From Flaccisagitta enflata (Eukaryota; Chaetognatha; Sagittoidea; Aphragmophora), in assembly GCA_965153355.1 (NCBI GenBank), contig OZ231127.1, positions 77,624,001-77,688,000 of the forward strand: a stretch of 64,000 nucleotides of DNA, read 5' to 3'. Of the stretch, positions 33,761 to 46,925 are shown in pieces. The position numbers were made by a program, and so were the translations under genes. The first letter of the stretch is position 1. Every line of letters begins with the position of its first letter. Under the pieces are notes generated by a model. The model ran no database searches, was not told where the DNA came from, and saw only the letters and a list, made by a program, of their open reading frames with translations.

Positions 33761-33962
33761 ACGGATTTTCTCCTTCTCCTTCTCCTTCTCGTCCCCCCTC
33801 AATCCAGTCTCGGGGCCCAAATTCCAGTCTTGAGATTTGAAGGAGGACAGAGGAGGAAAATCCCCGCCAAATGTGGCATGAGTCATCGACCCCTTTGGGG
33901 CCTGCCTCCACTTCAACCACAACCTACTTAGGCAGGGCACGGGTACCGCTGACCATCTAACG
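33761..33962 (-). mobile_element. F2 element, tail-less mirror copy
   Basis: Head GGTCAGCGGTACCCG on the minus strand (33962-33945), subterminal GGCAGGCCCCAAAGGGG. The tail present at 27547 is replaced by a duplicate of ACAATATTTTTGCATTCCAGC (33728 and 33998). Confidence 0.55.
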
Positions 33963-34079
33963 CTTTTGCGACTATTGACTCTTACGTATTTATAATAACA
34001 ATATTTTTGCATTCCAGCCATATTTTGGACAGATTTTATCTATTTTGAACAGTTATCAATTGTTTTATTGGACTTGTGC

Positions 34080-34680
34080 CAAATTTCCTGCTCAGGGTGT
34101 TAAGGCCTGATTTGGGATCTAGGAGGCTCAATCTGAGGTCGAATGGCCGGATTCAGGCTCAGAGAGGCCTGATATGAGCTCTGGGAGGCCTAATTTGGGA
34201 TCTGAGGCCTGATTTGGGGTCTGGGAGGCCTGATATGAGGTCCTTGAGTCCTGATTTGGGGTCTGGGAGGTCTAATTTAAGGTCTGGAAGGCCTTATTTG
34301 GGGTCTGGGAGGCCTGCAATAGGATCTGGGAGGCCTGATTTAGGATCTTAGAGGATGGATTTAGGGCGGGGGGGGGAACATAAGACTGGAAAAGAATCGC
34401 CCTGCCCTCATAGGTCATATGCCCCTCCAGGGCTGCTGCCCAAAAAGAATGGATGAAATTAGGGGGAAAATGAGGGCATCCTGGATAGAAGAAAGGCAGA
34501 TAGAGGGACAGACAGATGGATGGACAGATTCCCCGAGGGACAGACAGATGGATGGACAGATTCCCCGTGTTCTAAAGGACTTGTCTCCTTTATGAGGCCA
34601 CTGACCTGCTCCTCCTCAACCTAAATCACATACCTCTCAAGCAGAGCACTGGTACCGCTGACCTCTTACTACCTTTGGAC
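34080..34680. mobile_element. F2 fragments with 25-28-bp repeats, mirror of 26578-27120
   Basis: GGTCTGGGAGGCCTGATTTG-type units (34090-34350), the F2 end GGGCTGCTGCCCAAAAAGA (34431), and a private duplication of GAGGGACAGACAGATGGATGG (34505-34560). Confidence 0.55.
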
Positions 34681-35124
34681 TGCTATCGCGTCTTAGCTTT
34701 GATTTTGTGGAAACTAAGAGTATATCAAAAGAATAGGAGATTAAACCTCAAACCCCATAGAGCCTATAGATTTTTTTCAGTTTTAATATAATGATATAAT
34801 GCTTCCTCTCATTTACAAAGATTTTGCTTAAAGACCAGATTTCAATCCTGAAGCCCGTGTCTTTAGGCTCATATCCTTACAGTGAGGCCATAATCAATGC
34901 CTTAAACATAAGGGTCACAGATTGAAAGGCCAACAGACAGACTGACAGACTGACAGACTGACAGTTGGACTGACATACACATAACAGCTCTTATACAGAT
35001 GTGAGGAGCCAAGGAGGTATCTAAAGTCGAAATCAGACTGCAAAAAAGGTGGTGGGAAAATTGCTCCAGATCACTATGAAAGTGCTCGTGTTTGACAAGT
35101 CATAACTAAGTCATTTTTTAACTC

Positions 35125-36015
35125 ACATAATGCTCTGAAATTATCTGATGATAAAAGAAAACAAAAGTGATTCAATGAATTTTTGTTGCTTTTTGAGAAG
35201 CAAAGGCTTTACTGATTCAGATTGAAAAATCATTGACCAATCTCATGGAAAGTTGAAACAGAAGCACTTGATAGATCAAAATGCCACATAATGACTAAAA
35301 TTTTTTTCATTTGGGCATTGACTTCTTTTAGTAAGTGAAAAGGCTAACTTTGTTCCAACCGTCCATATATTTATTACCTAGGTAGTACCCCGTATGGCGA
35401 TGGAATAAATAGCACCCCCTATATAAGCTATAAAAGATAGAATTTTCTCCTCCCCCTTCTCCTCCATACGTCCACCCCCAAATCCTAGCCTTAGAGCTGA
35501 AATCTCAGTCTTCAGGCCCAAATCTCAGCCTTGAGGCCCAAATATCAGCCTGGAGGCCTAAATCTCAGCCTCAAGGCCCTAATGTCAGCCTTGAAGCCCA
35601 AACCCCAGCCATGAGGCCTATACCTCAGCCTGGAGGCCCAAACCCCAGTCTTTATGCCAAAACTCCAGCCTCTAGGCTTAAATCCCAGCCTCTGTGCCCA
35701 AACCCCAGCCTCGAGGCCTAATCCCCTGCCCTGCTTCCACCCACTTACAAAAATTTTGCCTTAAGACCAGATTTCAATCCTGAAGCCCTTGTCTTAAGGC
35801 TCGGATCCATACAGTGAGAGCTGTGAGGCCATAATCAAGGCCTTGAGTCTTAAAACATGACAAGGGTTTCAGATTGAAAGGCCAACAGACAGACAGACAG
35901 ACCAACAAATGGTATGACATACACATAACAGCTCCTTTACAGATGTGAGGACCCAAGGAGGTATCTAAAGTTGAAATCAGACTGCAAAAAAGGTGGTGGG
36001 AAAATTGCTCCAGAT
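35125..36015 (-). repeat. Block R4, mirror of R1
   Basis: Contains the 21-bp array at 35480-35730 and ends with GCAAAAAAGGTGGTGGGAAAA at 36004. Reverse-complement of R3 within the right arm. Confidence 0.8.
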
Positions 36016-36560
36016 CACTATGAAATTGCTCGTGTTTGACAAGTCATAACTAAGTCATTTTTTAACGGATTCACAAAAAATTTGTGACGGTTTGAAAGAG
36101 CTTCAAAAAATCTTTAAAATGGGACCAATCTGGCATTTCTAGCTTGATTCGTTTAAAAGTTACAAGCAAAACAAGTAAATTGTCCCAAAAATAGGAAAAA
36201 TTCCATAACCTGGAAAATTGTCCAAAATCCCCATGAAATTGCTCATGTTTGACAGGTTATATCTCAGTTATTTTTGGACGGATTTACAAAAAATTGGTGA
36301 CAGGTGGAAAGATCTTGAAAAGATCTTTAAAATGGGACCAATCTGGCATTTTTAGCTCGATTCGTTTAAAAGTTACAAGCAAAACAAGGTGGATTGTCAA
36401 AAAAATGGGAAAATTCAATGACCTGTACTTCATGAAGGTAAAAAATGTGAATATTTCAAAAAGCGCTCTGGGAATTTTTTTGCACTCATTTGCCATGGAT
36501 TACACATGGGCTGGACCACCAGAAACCGTCATAAAAGTGGCAGTTCTCCTAGTTTGAAGT
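36016..36560. repeat. 200-bp tandem units, mirror of 24715-25255
   Basis: Units at 36016-36230 and 36235-36440 share GTGACGGTTTGAAAGAGC / GTGACAGGTGGAAAGATC and AAGTTACAAGCAAAACAAG. The 102-codon open frame (36249-36557) matches 24714-24998 and is not recognised. Confidence 0.7.
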
Positions 36561-37014
36561 ACACGGTGGAGATACGGAGCAGTGCATCATACCTCTGTTT
36601 TTTGTTTGTTTTCTTTTATTTTTATTTTTCAATTTCTATTTCTTTTTCTTTTCTTTTCTTTTCTTTTTTTTCAATTGTTATTTCTTTTTCTTTTTTCATC
36701 AAAAATCGGAATTCCGATTAAAACTCGATTGATTTTCTGTCCACTCACTTTTAAATTATCTCAAGAGACTCAGGCGTGATTAATTCTCTCGCGCATGACA
36801 ACGTCGCGCACGCACACGCAAATTAATTACGCGCGCGCGTGTGTGTGCGTATGCGTGTATTGGCGCTGTGTGAGTGCGCCCATGTATGCGTGTATATTTA
36901 CGAATGCGCTGGTGAGAGTAAGTGTTTATGTGTTTTGGATATGTACTTGACGTAAATCAAACACGTTGATCAGAAATTATGAGCTAGGAGGAGGCAGTAA
37001 TTCCGTTGAGTTGA

Positions 37015-37295
37015 CATTGTTGTTGTTGTTGTTGTGGTTGTAGTTGTGGTTTGTGTTGTTTTTTGTTTTTGTTTTTGTTTTTGTTTTTGTTTTTGTTTTT
37101 GTTTTTTGTTTTTGTTTTTGTTTTTTGTTTTGTTGTTTTTGTTTTTGTTGTTATTTATTGTTGTTTTTGTTGTTGTTGCTTTTGTTGTTGTTGTTGTTTT
37201 TGTTGTTGTTTTTATTGTTGTTTTTGTTGACGGTGACGTTTTCGTTTTGTTTTGGTTCTTGTTGTCGTGGTCGTTGTTTTTCTAATTCTTATTGA
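37015..37295. repeat. (GTT)/(GTTTTT) microsatellite
   Basis: Mirror of 23956-24236 with extra GTTTTTT variants. Confidence 0.95.
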
Positions 37296-38583
37296 ATTTC
37301 GTTTTTGTTTTTCGTGTTATTATTTTAACAAAATGTTGCGCAATTTTGATAATAAGATAATTCACTTCTTTCTTTAATTTGGGTGATTTATAAATCCGTA
37401 CAGTTTATTGGATATGTCTGGTGAGTTCCTTTGGATAAATTGTTTTATAAGCGATTGGTTATCGTTAATAGCGCTCCCAATTTTAAACACAGTTTACAAA
37501 AATATTTTGTGCTTGGATATGTTCCGTAAAATCGATTGCTTATATTAATGTGGTTATTTGTTTATTTGTTGTATACTGGAGAAGATTAAATGAGTTGAAT
37601 AATATCTGTTGAAACAAACGGCAAGAAAATAGAAACTAAACGTTGTGCCATGAGAATCATTTAGAATTTGATAGATCTAGAAAGCAGTAAATGAAGCAGG
37701 GTGGCGTGGAACACTAGTTGAATACCCGCACTATTCCTAGGACCTACAATGGTTTGGCTTTTCAACTCTACTACCGTTATAACAGAGCACGAGCAATTAC
37801 TACCTTCGCCGGGTCCTTGGTCCCAGAAAATGAGACAAAAATAAAAGAAATTCAGTTACATTAACTTTTCCTCATACCGTGTCTCGTAAGCCAGACAGAA
37901 CTATTATGATAAATCTTATGGAATTGGTCTGCTTCCTGCGCAAAATTCGAAATGAGATTCAAAAAAGTAATCCATGCGCCCTTATCGCTTCCTGATATAT
38001 CCATAAAAAGATTAATCCCATATCCTGTATAAAATTTTATGCCCTCATTGCAATGCGATGCATTCGTTATCATAGTTTTGAAATTTGCGACTTTATACAA
38101 ATTAGCAATTTGCGCTCTCCCACAAATTTGGGACAAACGGCTTGTATTTTGGCTTTTGCACCTTCTGCGATCTGCGCCTGATGCATATCTGAAGTCCGAC
38201 TCTCTGGCTCATAATTATGCTCCCTACTGCTAGCCTGTCAATAGCCTCAGTAATACCAGCCTTCCATTTAGTTCCAATGTCATCTCACGAAACCTAACTG
38301 CCTACGAACCTACTTGAGGCTAAAATAAATGGACTTTTTGGACACAAGGTTGTATGATAACGAATTTTATTTAGTTTGAAAAAAGTAAAAAAAAAATACA
38401 GTAAGCATACGAGAAAACACTTAGGTTCTTCTGTCTGCCTGTCTGTGTCTGTCTCTATAGGCCAATCAATGTCTGTCTTTGTCTGTTTCTTTCAGTCAAA
38501 TGTGATATTCGAACAAAGCAATAATATCACTTGGATTCACAACGCGCAGCATCTACTGACAAAAGAAGCATTGGCGAGTGAAA
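37296..38583. other. Mirror of 22668-23955, no gene seen
   Basis: High similarity to the left arm with scattered substitutions; short open frames only. Confidence 0.5.
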
Positions 38584-38771
38584 CAAGGCCGGATATACTC
38601 GCTACCCCAGTCGCTTGTGGATGGACAGGGCCATATTTAAGGCCACTTGAAGGAGAAGCGAGTAGCATTGAGGCCAAAGACCTCAAAAACCCAAAAAAGT
38701 AATGTGTAACCAACAGACAAACGGACTGACGGACCCACGGACCAAGGTGTAGAGTCAAGTAGCACGCGACT
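38584..38771 (+). mobile_element. F1 element, mirror of 22491-22667
   Basis: Head CAAGGCCGGATATACTCGC, motif CAGTCGCTTGTGG, tail AGTCAAGTAGCACGCGACT. Confidence 0.72.
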
Positions 38772-38774
38772 AAT

Positions 38775-39740
38775 CAGGAAAAAAGTCGAAGTCAGTCTTC
38801 GACTTTTTGACATACTCGAGAGAAACATGGTTTTCATTTTCTTATGGGAAAGTTCAGGCTCTCGACCGCCTGATTGGTCCCTCAAACAAAATTGATAGGG
38901 TAAGTAAATTTGATCTCTTGAATTAGATTAAATTAAATTTCTTGAATTGAATTAAATTGAATTAAATTAAATAAAATCTCTTGAATCAAATTAAATTGAA
39001 TTAAATTAAATTTGATCTCTTTCATTTGACGCCAAGCAGAATGCTCTAGGACAAATATTTTTTGCTTTATGATTTCTTAAAGATTTAATTATGAAAGATT
39101 CAAATTGAGTTTTTTTCAATTTTTAATAATTTTGTATAGGATCAATAAAGAAGTGTCTATGTGTTAGTTTGAGCATGCAAATACAAGAAAACATGTTTAT
39201 GACGAAGCTGCTCATCGGTGATGGCGCTTTTGAGCATTTAGCTTATTTAGCTCACTTAGCTCAGTCTCTTCTTTTGGATTTCAAATGCAATAAAAGAAAA
39301 AATATTTTCATACAATTTTCAGCAAGCAAATACAAGAAAGCATGTCAGTGAGCAAAGTGGCTCATCTGTGAGGGTGTTCTCAAATATTTTAGCTCATTCA
39401 GCTCATTTATCTTGCTTTTTTTCTTTGATCTTTAATAGGATGAATAAGTTAATGTTTTGATTTGAGCATGCAAGAAAGCATAGCAATAAGCAGAGCTGGT
39501 TGTCTGGTTTAATTTTTTTAAATACTTCCGCTCATCTAGCTTAATTGGCTTAGTCCTATTTTTCTCTGATTTTCAGTGCAATCAATATATACAATTGCTC
39601 TTGATTTGATCTAACAAAAAAAGAAAAAAATAGCAGAGACTGAAAACAGACTCACAATGGCTAGGCAAAAAATGACCAATGCTTACGACTTTTTTCCTCA
39701 CGGCGACAGCCGCCATTACTGGTTATTGAGCGATAACGCT
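38775..39740. repeat. AT-rich repeat, mirror of 21520-22490
   Basis: Same order of motifs reversed, with AATTAAATTAAATTTG repeats at 38920-39020. A 60-codon open frame (39169-39351) arises only in this arm. Confidence 0.6.
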
Positions 39741-40884
39741 AATGCTCTCATTACATGCAGATACACCACACAGTCAAGGGTAGGAGATGCTAAAGATGTA
39801 TCTTGACGTTACAGGTGTTCCTGAATGTTAGGTAAAGAAATGTTAGGACCTGGTATCTTTTCCAAGATGACGTGGCACAGTTCCGGAGAGGTCCAACACG
39901 ACCTTCTTGAAGCTTCTTCAGATAACTCTCCTCCTGAGTTGGATTGTGATATACTTTATACCTTAGTTCACATATTATGAATTAATTACCAGATCGCGAG
40001 TTGGTCTATAAACTCGTCTACCTTGGTGATTGTTGAATTCATAATGAAATGAAAACTATGATTTCCAACCTCTAATCGCCTGTGGTGACTTGCACTCCTC
40101 AAATTCTCCATAAACCTTCAGTCCATTGAATTTGCGGTTGTCGTCGTAAATTCTATTTGCAGCCTCCGATTGCTTGATGTTAATAATCGATGAAACTGCA
40201 ACTGGATTGGATAGGCGTTTTTAATTACTGCTATGCGACTTGAAAAAGCCACTTTTTGGTCCGTCCGTTGGTCGGTCGCGTCAGTTCTTCGGTCCATCGG
40301 TCCATCTTAAAGTAGTCGTGAAGGTGTTTTTTTTTGCGTTGGGAGACAAGGGCTGTTATACACTACGCTGAGTCAAACTTGGTTATTTTCATCTCACCAC
40401 CATGATCAATAGCTCATTTTGTATATCGCCGTGAATATATCTCACAGCACAAAGCTGACTATAGTGAGTTTCCTAAACCCTCTGTCGCAGAGCTTCCCAA
40501 AAAAGAAGGAAAACAGTAATAACTACTTTTAAAATCTTTTTTTAATTTCTTTTGTATTATTGATTTTTTTTCAATCTCATTCTGTGTCATCCATTTTTTT
40601 ATATATTTCATTTTATGTCAATCATTTTCATTTTTAGTTTCTGGTCTCATCAGATCATTGTTCCTATGTAGGAAACATTTGTTACGTTTCATTGAAAAAA
40701 AAATCAATACTCGGCTCTTGTTGTACGGGACTTAGGTATTACCTATGCTTTCATATACGGAGAAATTTATCCTTCTCAACCTGCTTTCTTAACCCTCTTT
40801 GAAGCTGAAATTCCAGCACAGAACAACCGACAGAGCAAGGTTTAGAGTCACGTGCACGTGACTAAGATTTTTAGTCACTTGAAA
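39741..40884. other. Mirror of 20346-21519, no gene seen
   Basis: Contains an F1-like core near 40230-40310 (GTCCGTCCGTTGGTCGGTCGC). No gene seen. Confidence 0.45.
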
Positions 40885-41500
40885 TCCGGCAGATTGGGAT
40901 TCAAATCAACTGTACCAGCATTGAGACTTAAATCCTGGCCTCAAGGTTCTAATTCCAGCCATGAGGCTCAAATCCCTGCCTCAAGACTCAAATTCCAGTC
41001 TCAAGACTCAAGTCTCAGCTCAAACTCCAGTCTTGAGACTCAAATTTCAGTCGACGCTCAATCCCAGCCTCAAAGTTCCGATCCTATCCTTGAGGCTCAA
41101 TCAGTTTCAAGGCTCGAACTCCCAGCCTCAGGCTCACATCCACCGGCCGTGAGGCTTACTCCTGCCTCTTCAAAGGCTCAAATCACATGTAAGGCTACAA
41201 TCACTGAGGCTCAAATCCATTCCTCGAGACTCTGAAATTCACCTTGAGGCGCAAATACTCATCTCAAGGTACAAGCCGAAGCTAAAATCCTCACCTTGAG
41301 GTTCAAATTCCAGCCTCAAGGTTCATATCCTTGCCTCAAGGCTTATATTACAGCCTCGAGGCTCAGTTTCTTGCTACAAGACTCAAATCCCAGCCACAAG
41401 ACTAGAACCTAGTCTTCAGGCTCAAATCCCACCATCTAAGCTCTGATTCCACCTTTGATGCTTCGACCCAAGCCTTCATGCTCAAAATCAAGCCAATTAG
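40885..41500. repeat. About 21-bp degenerate tandem repeats, mirror of 19720-20345
   Basis: Units of AAATCCCAGCCTCAAGGCTC. The 127-codon open frame (40852-41235) is repeat translation. Confidence 0.8.
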
Positions 41501-41785
41501 GGCTACTGCCCCTCTCACCACCAGATCCTAACTTTGGGGGTGTTTCTACTTCTGGTCACAGATCACAACATTTTTATTGGGCCACTAAACTCTACTCCTT
41601 GCAAAGTCAGTCAGTCCATCCGTCTGTTGGTCCATTGGTCCATTGGTCCATCTCACATTTTTAGTCACTGGCTAAGCAACAGGTAAGCAATGCAAAATCC
41701 GCTACAATTCTGATTTCTGAGCATTATGGCCCTGCCCCTGCATGCCCGCTTTCCTGCCCCTGCCCACCGCCGGCGACTACTTTTT

Positions 41786-42281
41786 GGGCAGCGGCCCCAA
41801 AGAGCTGATGTCCTGTAGGACACAGGGGTGAATTTCCTCATGTCTGTCTGTATGTCCGTAAGTCCCCCCCCGGGGGCCTCCCAGTCCTGAAATCTGGTCT
41901 AAGAAGCCCAAATCAACCCTCTCAGCCATAAAATTTCCTCTCTTAGGTCCAAAATTGGCTCTCTTAGATACAAAATTGGCTCTCTCAGATCCAAAATCAG
42001 CCTTATAAGGCCCAAAATCAGCGCTCTTTAGCCCAAACTGAGCCCTCTAAGACTTTAAACAAATCTTGCCAGGGTGTAATAAGCCCTTTCTGGCCTGGAA
42101 TATGCCCTATTAGGCCTCAAATTTGCCCTTTCAAGCCTAAAATCTGACCCTTCAGGATGAATGGATGTAAGGAAATTCACCCCTGTGTTCCACAAGACAT
42201 TGGCCCTTTGGGGCCGCTGCCCTGCTGTCACTCCGTTCTTCAGCTGATCAATCCAAGCAGGCCATTAGGTACCGCTAATCA
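41786..42281 (-). mobile_element. F2 element, mirror of 18948-19454
   Basis: Minus-strand tail GGGGCCGCTGCCC then A5 at 41781-41800, and head GATTAGCGGTACC at 42280-42268. Its interior has the same 20-25-bp units. Confidence 0.65.
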
Positions 42282-42481
42282 TGTGCAATCCTTGGGTGAT
42301 TTGTTGGCTGTGTATCTGGCCTTGTTTAGTTGTGAGCGGTTTTTGCATCACTGCTCCGGCCCAACTGTCCGCAACTGGATTGCCGTGTATCCGGCCTTGT
42401 TTTTCTTACTTAGCTGTTTCTGCAGGGGATGAATTCTTTGAACTCAAATTTGCCGTTAATGCAGAGTACCATGTTTTGAAC

Positions 42482-43070
42482 TAAGGCCGGCCAAAGTAGC
42501 GTGCGGGTGGGCAGGGTCAATCAAGAATAGGCTAACCCAAGCATTTGGGCAAGAGCTCATTGCAAAAACCACCCGTAAATGCCAAAAAAAGCCAAGTGAC
42601 AGTCTGACCAACAGATACAGCGGGCTAAAGCGGAGTGCATGCAACTAAACAAGGCTGGATACACGGCTACCCCAGTCGTGTGCGGCTGGGCAGGGGCAGT
42701 GATGGAGAAGGTCATTTGGGCATTTGGGCAGGAGTAACGAGCTCAAAACTCTCAAAAACGCCAAAAAAGTAAAATCAGGACTGACCGAGCGACGGACAGA
42801 CAAAGCGGGGTGTAGAGTCGCGAAGCACGCAACTAAAAACATATAAGACATAAATATATGCTAAATACAATCATAACTAAGCTGGATACATGGCTAAGTC
42901 GCATGTGGGTGGGCGGGGGCAGTCCGTAAAATGGTTAACAAAGCAATTGGGCAGCAGCAGTAATGTAATAACCACCCGCAAAAGCCAAAAAACAGTGATA
43001 CAGAGCAACTGACCAATGGATGGACTGACAAACACCAATGGGCATGACCGGTTACAGAGTTGCGCAAGTG
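42482..43070 (+). mobile_element. Head-to-tail F1 array, mirror of 18158-18746
   Basis: Copies 42482-42646, 42650-42834 and 42877-43070; the first two are separated by AAA only. Confidence 0.7.
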
Positions 43071-43489
43071 AAAAAGATGTGTAAGTGATATACTAAAAGA
43101 TGTCTCTCACCAACGCGGCAAAAGTGTCAACCAGTTGGAGGAATAAGAAAACTCAGAAACTAAGAAAAACATTGCTTAATCTCAAATACTGCACTGGTTT
43201 CTCCGCGACAGAGGGTTCCATCATGAAAAGGCTGCAAGATTTGAAAATTCAACTCAGTGTGTCATGTCTTAATGGTCGAGCATCTGATACATGACAGAAT
43301 CCAAGAATTTAAATTGCCGAATCAGCGTATTATACACTTTGGATTTACTGACGGACATATAATGTCAAGATTGCTAATAAAATGATTTGATTGCTCTACT
43401 ATATAAATAGTTATGTATATTATCCAAAGCTACTTTTAGAATCACTTGATATTCCAACAGACCATTCCAAAACTCTCCCTCTCTCCCTT
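43071..43489. other. Mirror of 17720-18157
   Basis: Holds the 64-codon plus-strand open frame 43100-43294, identical in protein to 17933-18127. No family recognised. Confidence 0.35.
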
Positions 43490-44180
43490 TATTTTTTCCT
43501 TCTTTTGTTTTTGGGCAGCAGCCCCGGAAAGAACCGATGACCTATGCTTTGACTTAAGGGCAAATTTCTCCTCCCAGCTAATACGTCACCTTTCCAGCTC
43601 ATATCCTGAGTCTTGAGCTCAAGTCCCAACTCAGGCCCCAATCCTAGCAGCCCTGAAGGAGCCGATGACCTATGCTTTCACACAGGGCAAATTTCTCCTC
43701 CTCCATACGTCCACCCCCTTCAAAGCTCATTTCCTAGTATCGAGGCTCAAATCCCAGCCTGGAGGCTGACATCCCAGCTTCATGGCTGACATCCCAGCCT
43801 AGAGGCTGACATCACAGCCTTAAGGCCGACATCCCAGCCTCGAGGCTCACATCTCAGCCTTGAGGCTCACATTCCAGCCTCGAGGCTCACATTCCAGCCT
43901 AGAGGCTCACATTCCAGTCTCGAGGCTCAAATCCCAGCCAAAAGCCTTAAATCCCAGCGTCTTTGATGAAATCACAGCCTTGAGGCTTAAATCATCCCCT
44001 CATGGCTCAAATCACAGCCTCATGGCTCAAATCACAGCCTCATGGCTCAAATTCAAGCCTAGACCTTCAGAACTTACAAAGTATATCATCGGTCAGACCT
44101 TCAGGAACTTACAAAGTAGGAGTGTGGCTGCCCCTCTGGCAACACACACTCATATACTCACATAGGGGCAACAGGTACCG
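43490..44180 (-). mobile_element. F2 element with 21-bp repeats, rearranged mirror of 17042-17708
   Basis: Two F2-like ends are present (TTTTTGGGCAGCAGCCCCGG near 43508 and GCAGCCCTGAAGGAGCCGATG near 43648) and the head is at 44190-44174 (GGTCAGCGGTACC). The left arm has one end. The repeat array 43735-44060 has fewer or reordered units. Confidence 0.55.
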
Positions 44181-44244
44181 CTGACCATCAGGCAACTTGC
44201 AACTATTCTCTTCTCCTTCTCCTCTCTTTTCTGCCCTTCTCTGA

Positions 44245-44432
44245 TTTTTGTTGCAGACACGCAACTCTATGAGAGGCTTTGTCCGTCCATCAGCAGGAGT
44301 TGAAAAGTGGGAAAATAAGCGTTTTGGAAGCTATTTGCGTATGTCTGTGTTGGGAAGGGGGTTGAGTGGGGCGTTGGATGTGGATGGGGGTCAGCCGCTC
44401 CTGCCCAACCGTCAACAACGATATTGTGACCC
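44245..44432 (-). mobile_element. F1 element, mirror of 16795-16976
   Basis: Minus-strand tail AGTTGCGTGTCTGCAAC region at 44245-44270 and start GTCACAATATCGTTG at 44432-44418. Confidence 0.55.
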
Positions 44433-44501
44433 AGCATCAGTTGTTATAAGTCCGCATCTCTCTTCTCCTTAATGGTGTGTTTCTATTCACGATAACAATA
44501 G

Positions 44502-44615
44502 CGATCATCCCCGTTAATCACACTTATGGCATGAACGCATTCATAAATTACAACCCTAGCGATCATCCCCGTTAATCACACTTATGGCATGAACGCATTC
44601 ATAAATTACAACCCA
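44502..44615. repeat. 57-bp tandem duplication, right arm
   Basis: GCGATCATCCCCGTTAATCA through ATTACAACCC occurs twice head to tail. The left arm (16563-16655) has only a shortened second copy. Confidence 0.85.
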
Positions 44616-44885
44616 CCCACAAAGTGTGTATTGAACAAGCCTGAGAATAAAGCAAGCGACGGAAATGAGCATAGTGCTGCAGAGCGCCGCAGAGCCAATA
44701 GAGCCAATGAGTGGAGTGGGCAAACAAACGGGGACGACTGAGTGGGCTGTTTGAAGGTTTAAACGCTATCATCTGCACACAGGAACAGGCCGTTAATTCA
44801 TGGGTTCACTGATTTGTTTGCTTGTTCATCTGTAACAATCTCTATCATCATTTCATGGTGTTTGACCACTGTCGGTGTTTAGATT

Positions 44886-45128
44886 TTGGCAAAATACTTC
44901 TTATTACCTTCTGTTGTTTTTTGTGCTGAACAATGTTCCTCTGTGAACATGTCACCTTTGTACATGGTGTCTGTGATGGAGAGGGTCGATGGAGACGCTA
45001 AGGATGTATGTGTCATGGCTCCTGTTAATGTCAATAGTGAAAATTCAATAGTTGATGCAAAAGACCAACAGGGTTATCAGTTTCTGGTAGGCGATAATCT
45101 GCAGGTTAAGGCCACTTACGTGAAATAA
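44886..45128 (+). CDS. Unrecognised 80-residue open frame, mirror of 16065-16307
   Basis: Same chain as the left-arm frame with Q17, C18 and S23. The possible splice acceptor AG in the left copy (GAACGAG) reads GAACAATG here, so if this is an exon the acceptor is lost in this arm. No family recognised. Confidence 0.22.
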   Translation: MAKYFLLPSVVFCAEQCSSVNMSPLYMVSVMERVDGDAKDVCVMAPVNVNSENSIVDAKDQQGYQFLVGDNLQVKATYVK

Positions 45129-45697
45129 TCATGATGAATATGTTCAAGAATGCCATCAGAAGTCGTACATATCGTTAATTGAGTTACAAGTGGCATTCCC
45201 TGTTTGTAGTAAAAATAAACTTCTGTTCCGAGGAGAAAATTTTTGTGTTGAGAGAAACTTTCGCTGACTTTTATCAGTACGGCTAAGTTGTACTAACGTA
45301 GCGGACCGAAAGCGAAAATCTGGAATGATGTTAAGGGACCAACAACTTTCATCCACTATGTAGGCGAGTTTTCGTTATCGACATCGTAGAAATTTTAAAG
45401 AATTGACATGAAGATTGAAGAATCTAGATTTTTTTATTCTGTTAACGGCGGCTTTCCGTTACTCCTGGGTCCGTTATATCTGGGCGAAACTATAAATCTA
45501 CTATAAATCTACTACAAATCATTTGTAAATGAGCTAAAATAGATAATATTTTCTCTAGAATTTTAAACTAGTTTCAACTTGTTGATTTCCTGTTGTTAAC
45601 TACAGGGGTTTTCAAAATTAGTGAGCCAGCTTGTTAAAGTTAACTATTGCGGGTTCTACCTATACCTGACAGCTCGGTTAAATCATTGTTACTTTTT

Positions 45698-45824
45698 AGG
45701 TGCGACAAAGCACCTCTATAACTGGCTGTCTCCGTTGGTTGGTCGGTCGGCTGGTTTGTCTGTCTGTCGGTAACGCATTCGCTCGACAATCCACACGTCG
45801 CACCTATTGGCCTACCTGGCCTTG
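45698..45824 (-). mobile_element. F1 element, AGGTGCGAC subfamily, mirror of 15369-15495
   Basis: Same head, motif and tail as the left copy, T5 before the tail on the plus strand. Confidence 0.78.
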
Positions 45825-46237
45825 TTTTCTCTGTGACGTTGTCACCAGTTCAGGGTCAAGAAACTGAAAGGGCTTAAGTCAGTTTACTCGACAACAGCCT
45901 AGAGCCCTAGACAGTCGAATCTAGGCCTAGACTAGACTAGAGGGCTTAGAGCCTAGATGCCTAAAAGCCATAAGTCCTGGAGGCCTAGAATTAGAAGCCT
46001 AGATACCTAGAGGCCAACCAAAGATGCACTACGAAAACTTTTTGTGACGGGATGTCATCAACTTTATTCTGCCGCTGCTGCAAGTTGAGATATTACCCTT
46101 TAAGCAAATGTGACACTCCCTCCGTACCCTACGGCCCACGGCCTAATCCAATTATTTTGATTGGTTTTACGCGGTAGGTTTTTTCGTGAACTTTTCCTAG
46201 TATAATGATTATCTTAGTTGCATATTTGGACACTGTA

Positions 46238-46382
<145 letters not shown>

Positions 46383-46676
46383 ACAGAGACAGAGACAGAG
46401 TATTTTGTAGCACAGAACAAGAGTTGAGTCATCAGTCTGTCAGTCCGCTGGTCTATTCGTATTTGTCGTGCCCCACGAGAACAGTTCTTCGCTCGCCAAA
46501 ATAATTCAATGTGGGAATTAATCATCTCTTGAATCCTGTATGCGTCTTCATTTTCATGTTTTATCTGTTCCCAATCCACTCAATGGATTATTGATACAAA
46601 AAACAACCCCCTTCCAAATTCACCTCACATTTTGTTGTACTTTTGATTTTCAGTTGCGGAGACGCTGCTCTATAAG

Positions 46677-46925
46677 AGGCCAAATGTGATTCAAACAGCC
46701 CAGTTTTCTCCAAATGTGTGTCACAACCCAGTTTTCTCTGAGTGTGTGTCACACAGCCTAGCTTTCTCTGACTGTATGCAACACAACCCAGTTTTCTCCA
46801 AATGTATGCCACACAATCCAGTTTTCTCCGAATGTGTGTCACGCATCTCAGTTTTCAACAAATGTGTGTTACACAGCCTAGGTTTCTCCATTGTGTGTCA
46901 CACAACCCAGTTTTCTCCTAATGAG
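46677..46925. repeat. 30-bp tandem repeat, mirror of 14287-14527
   Basis: Same eight units in mirrored order. Confidence 0.88.
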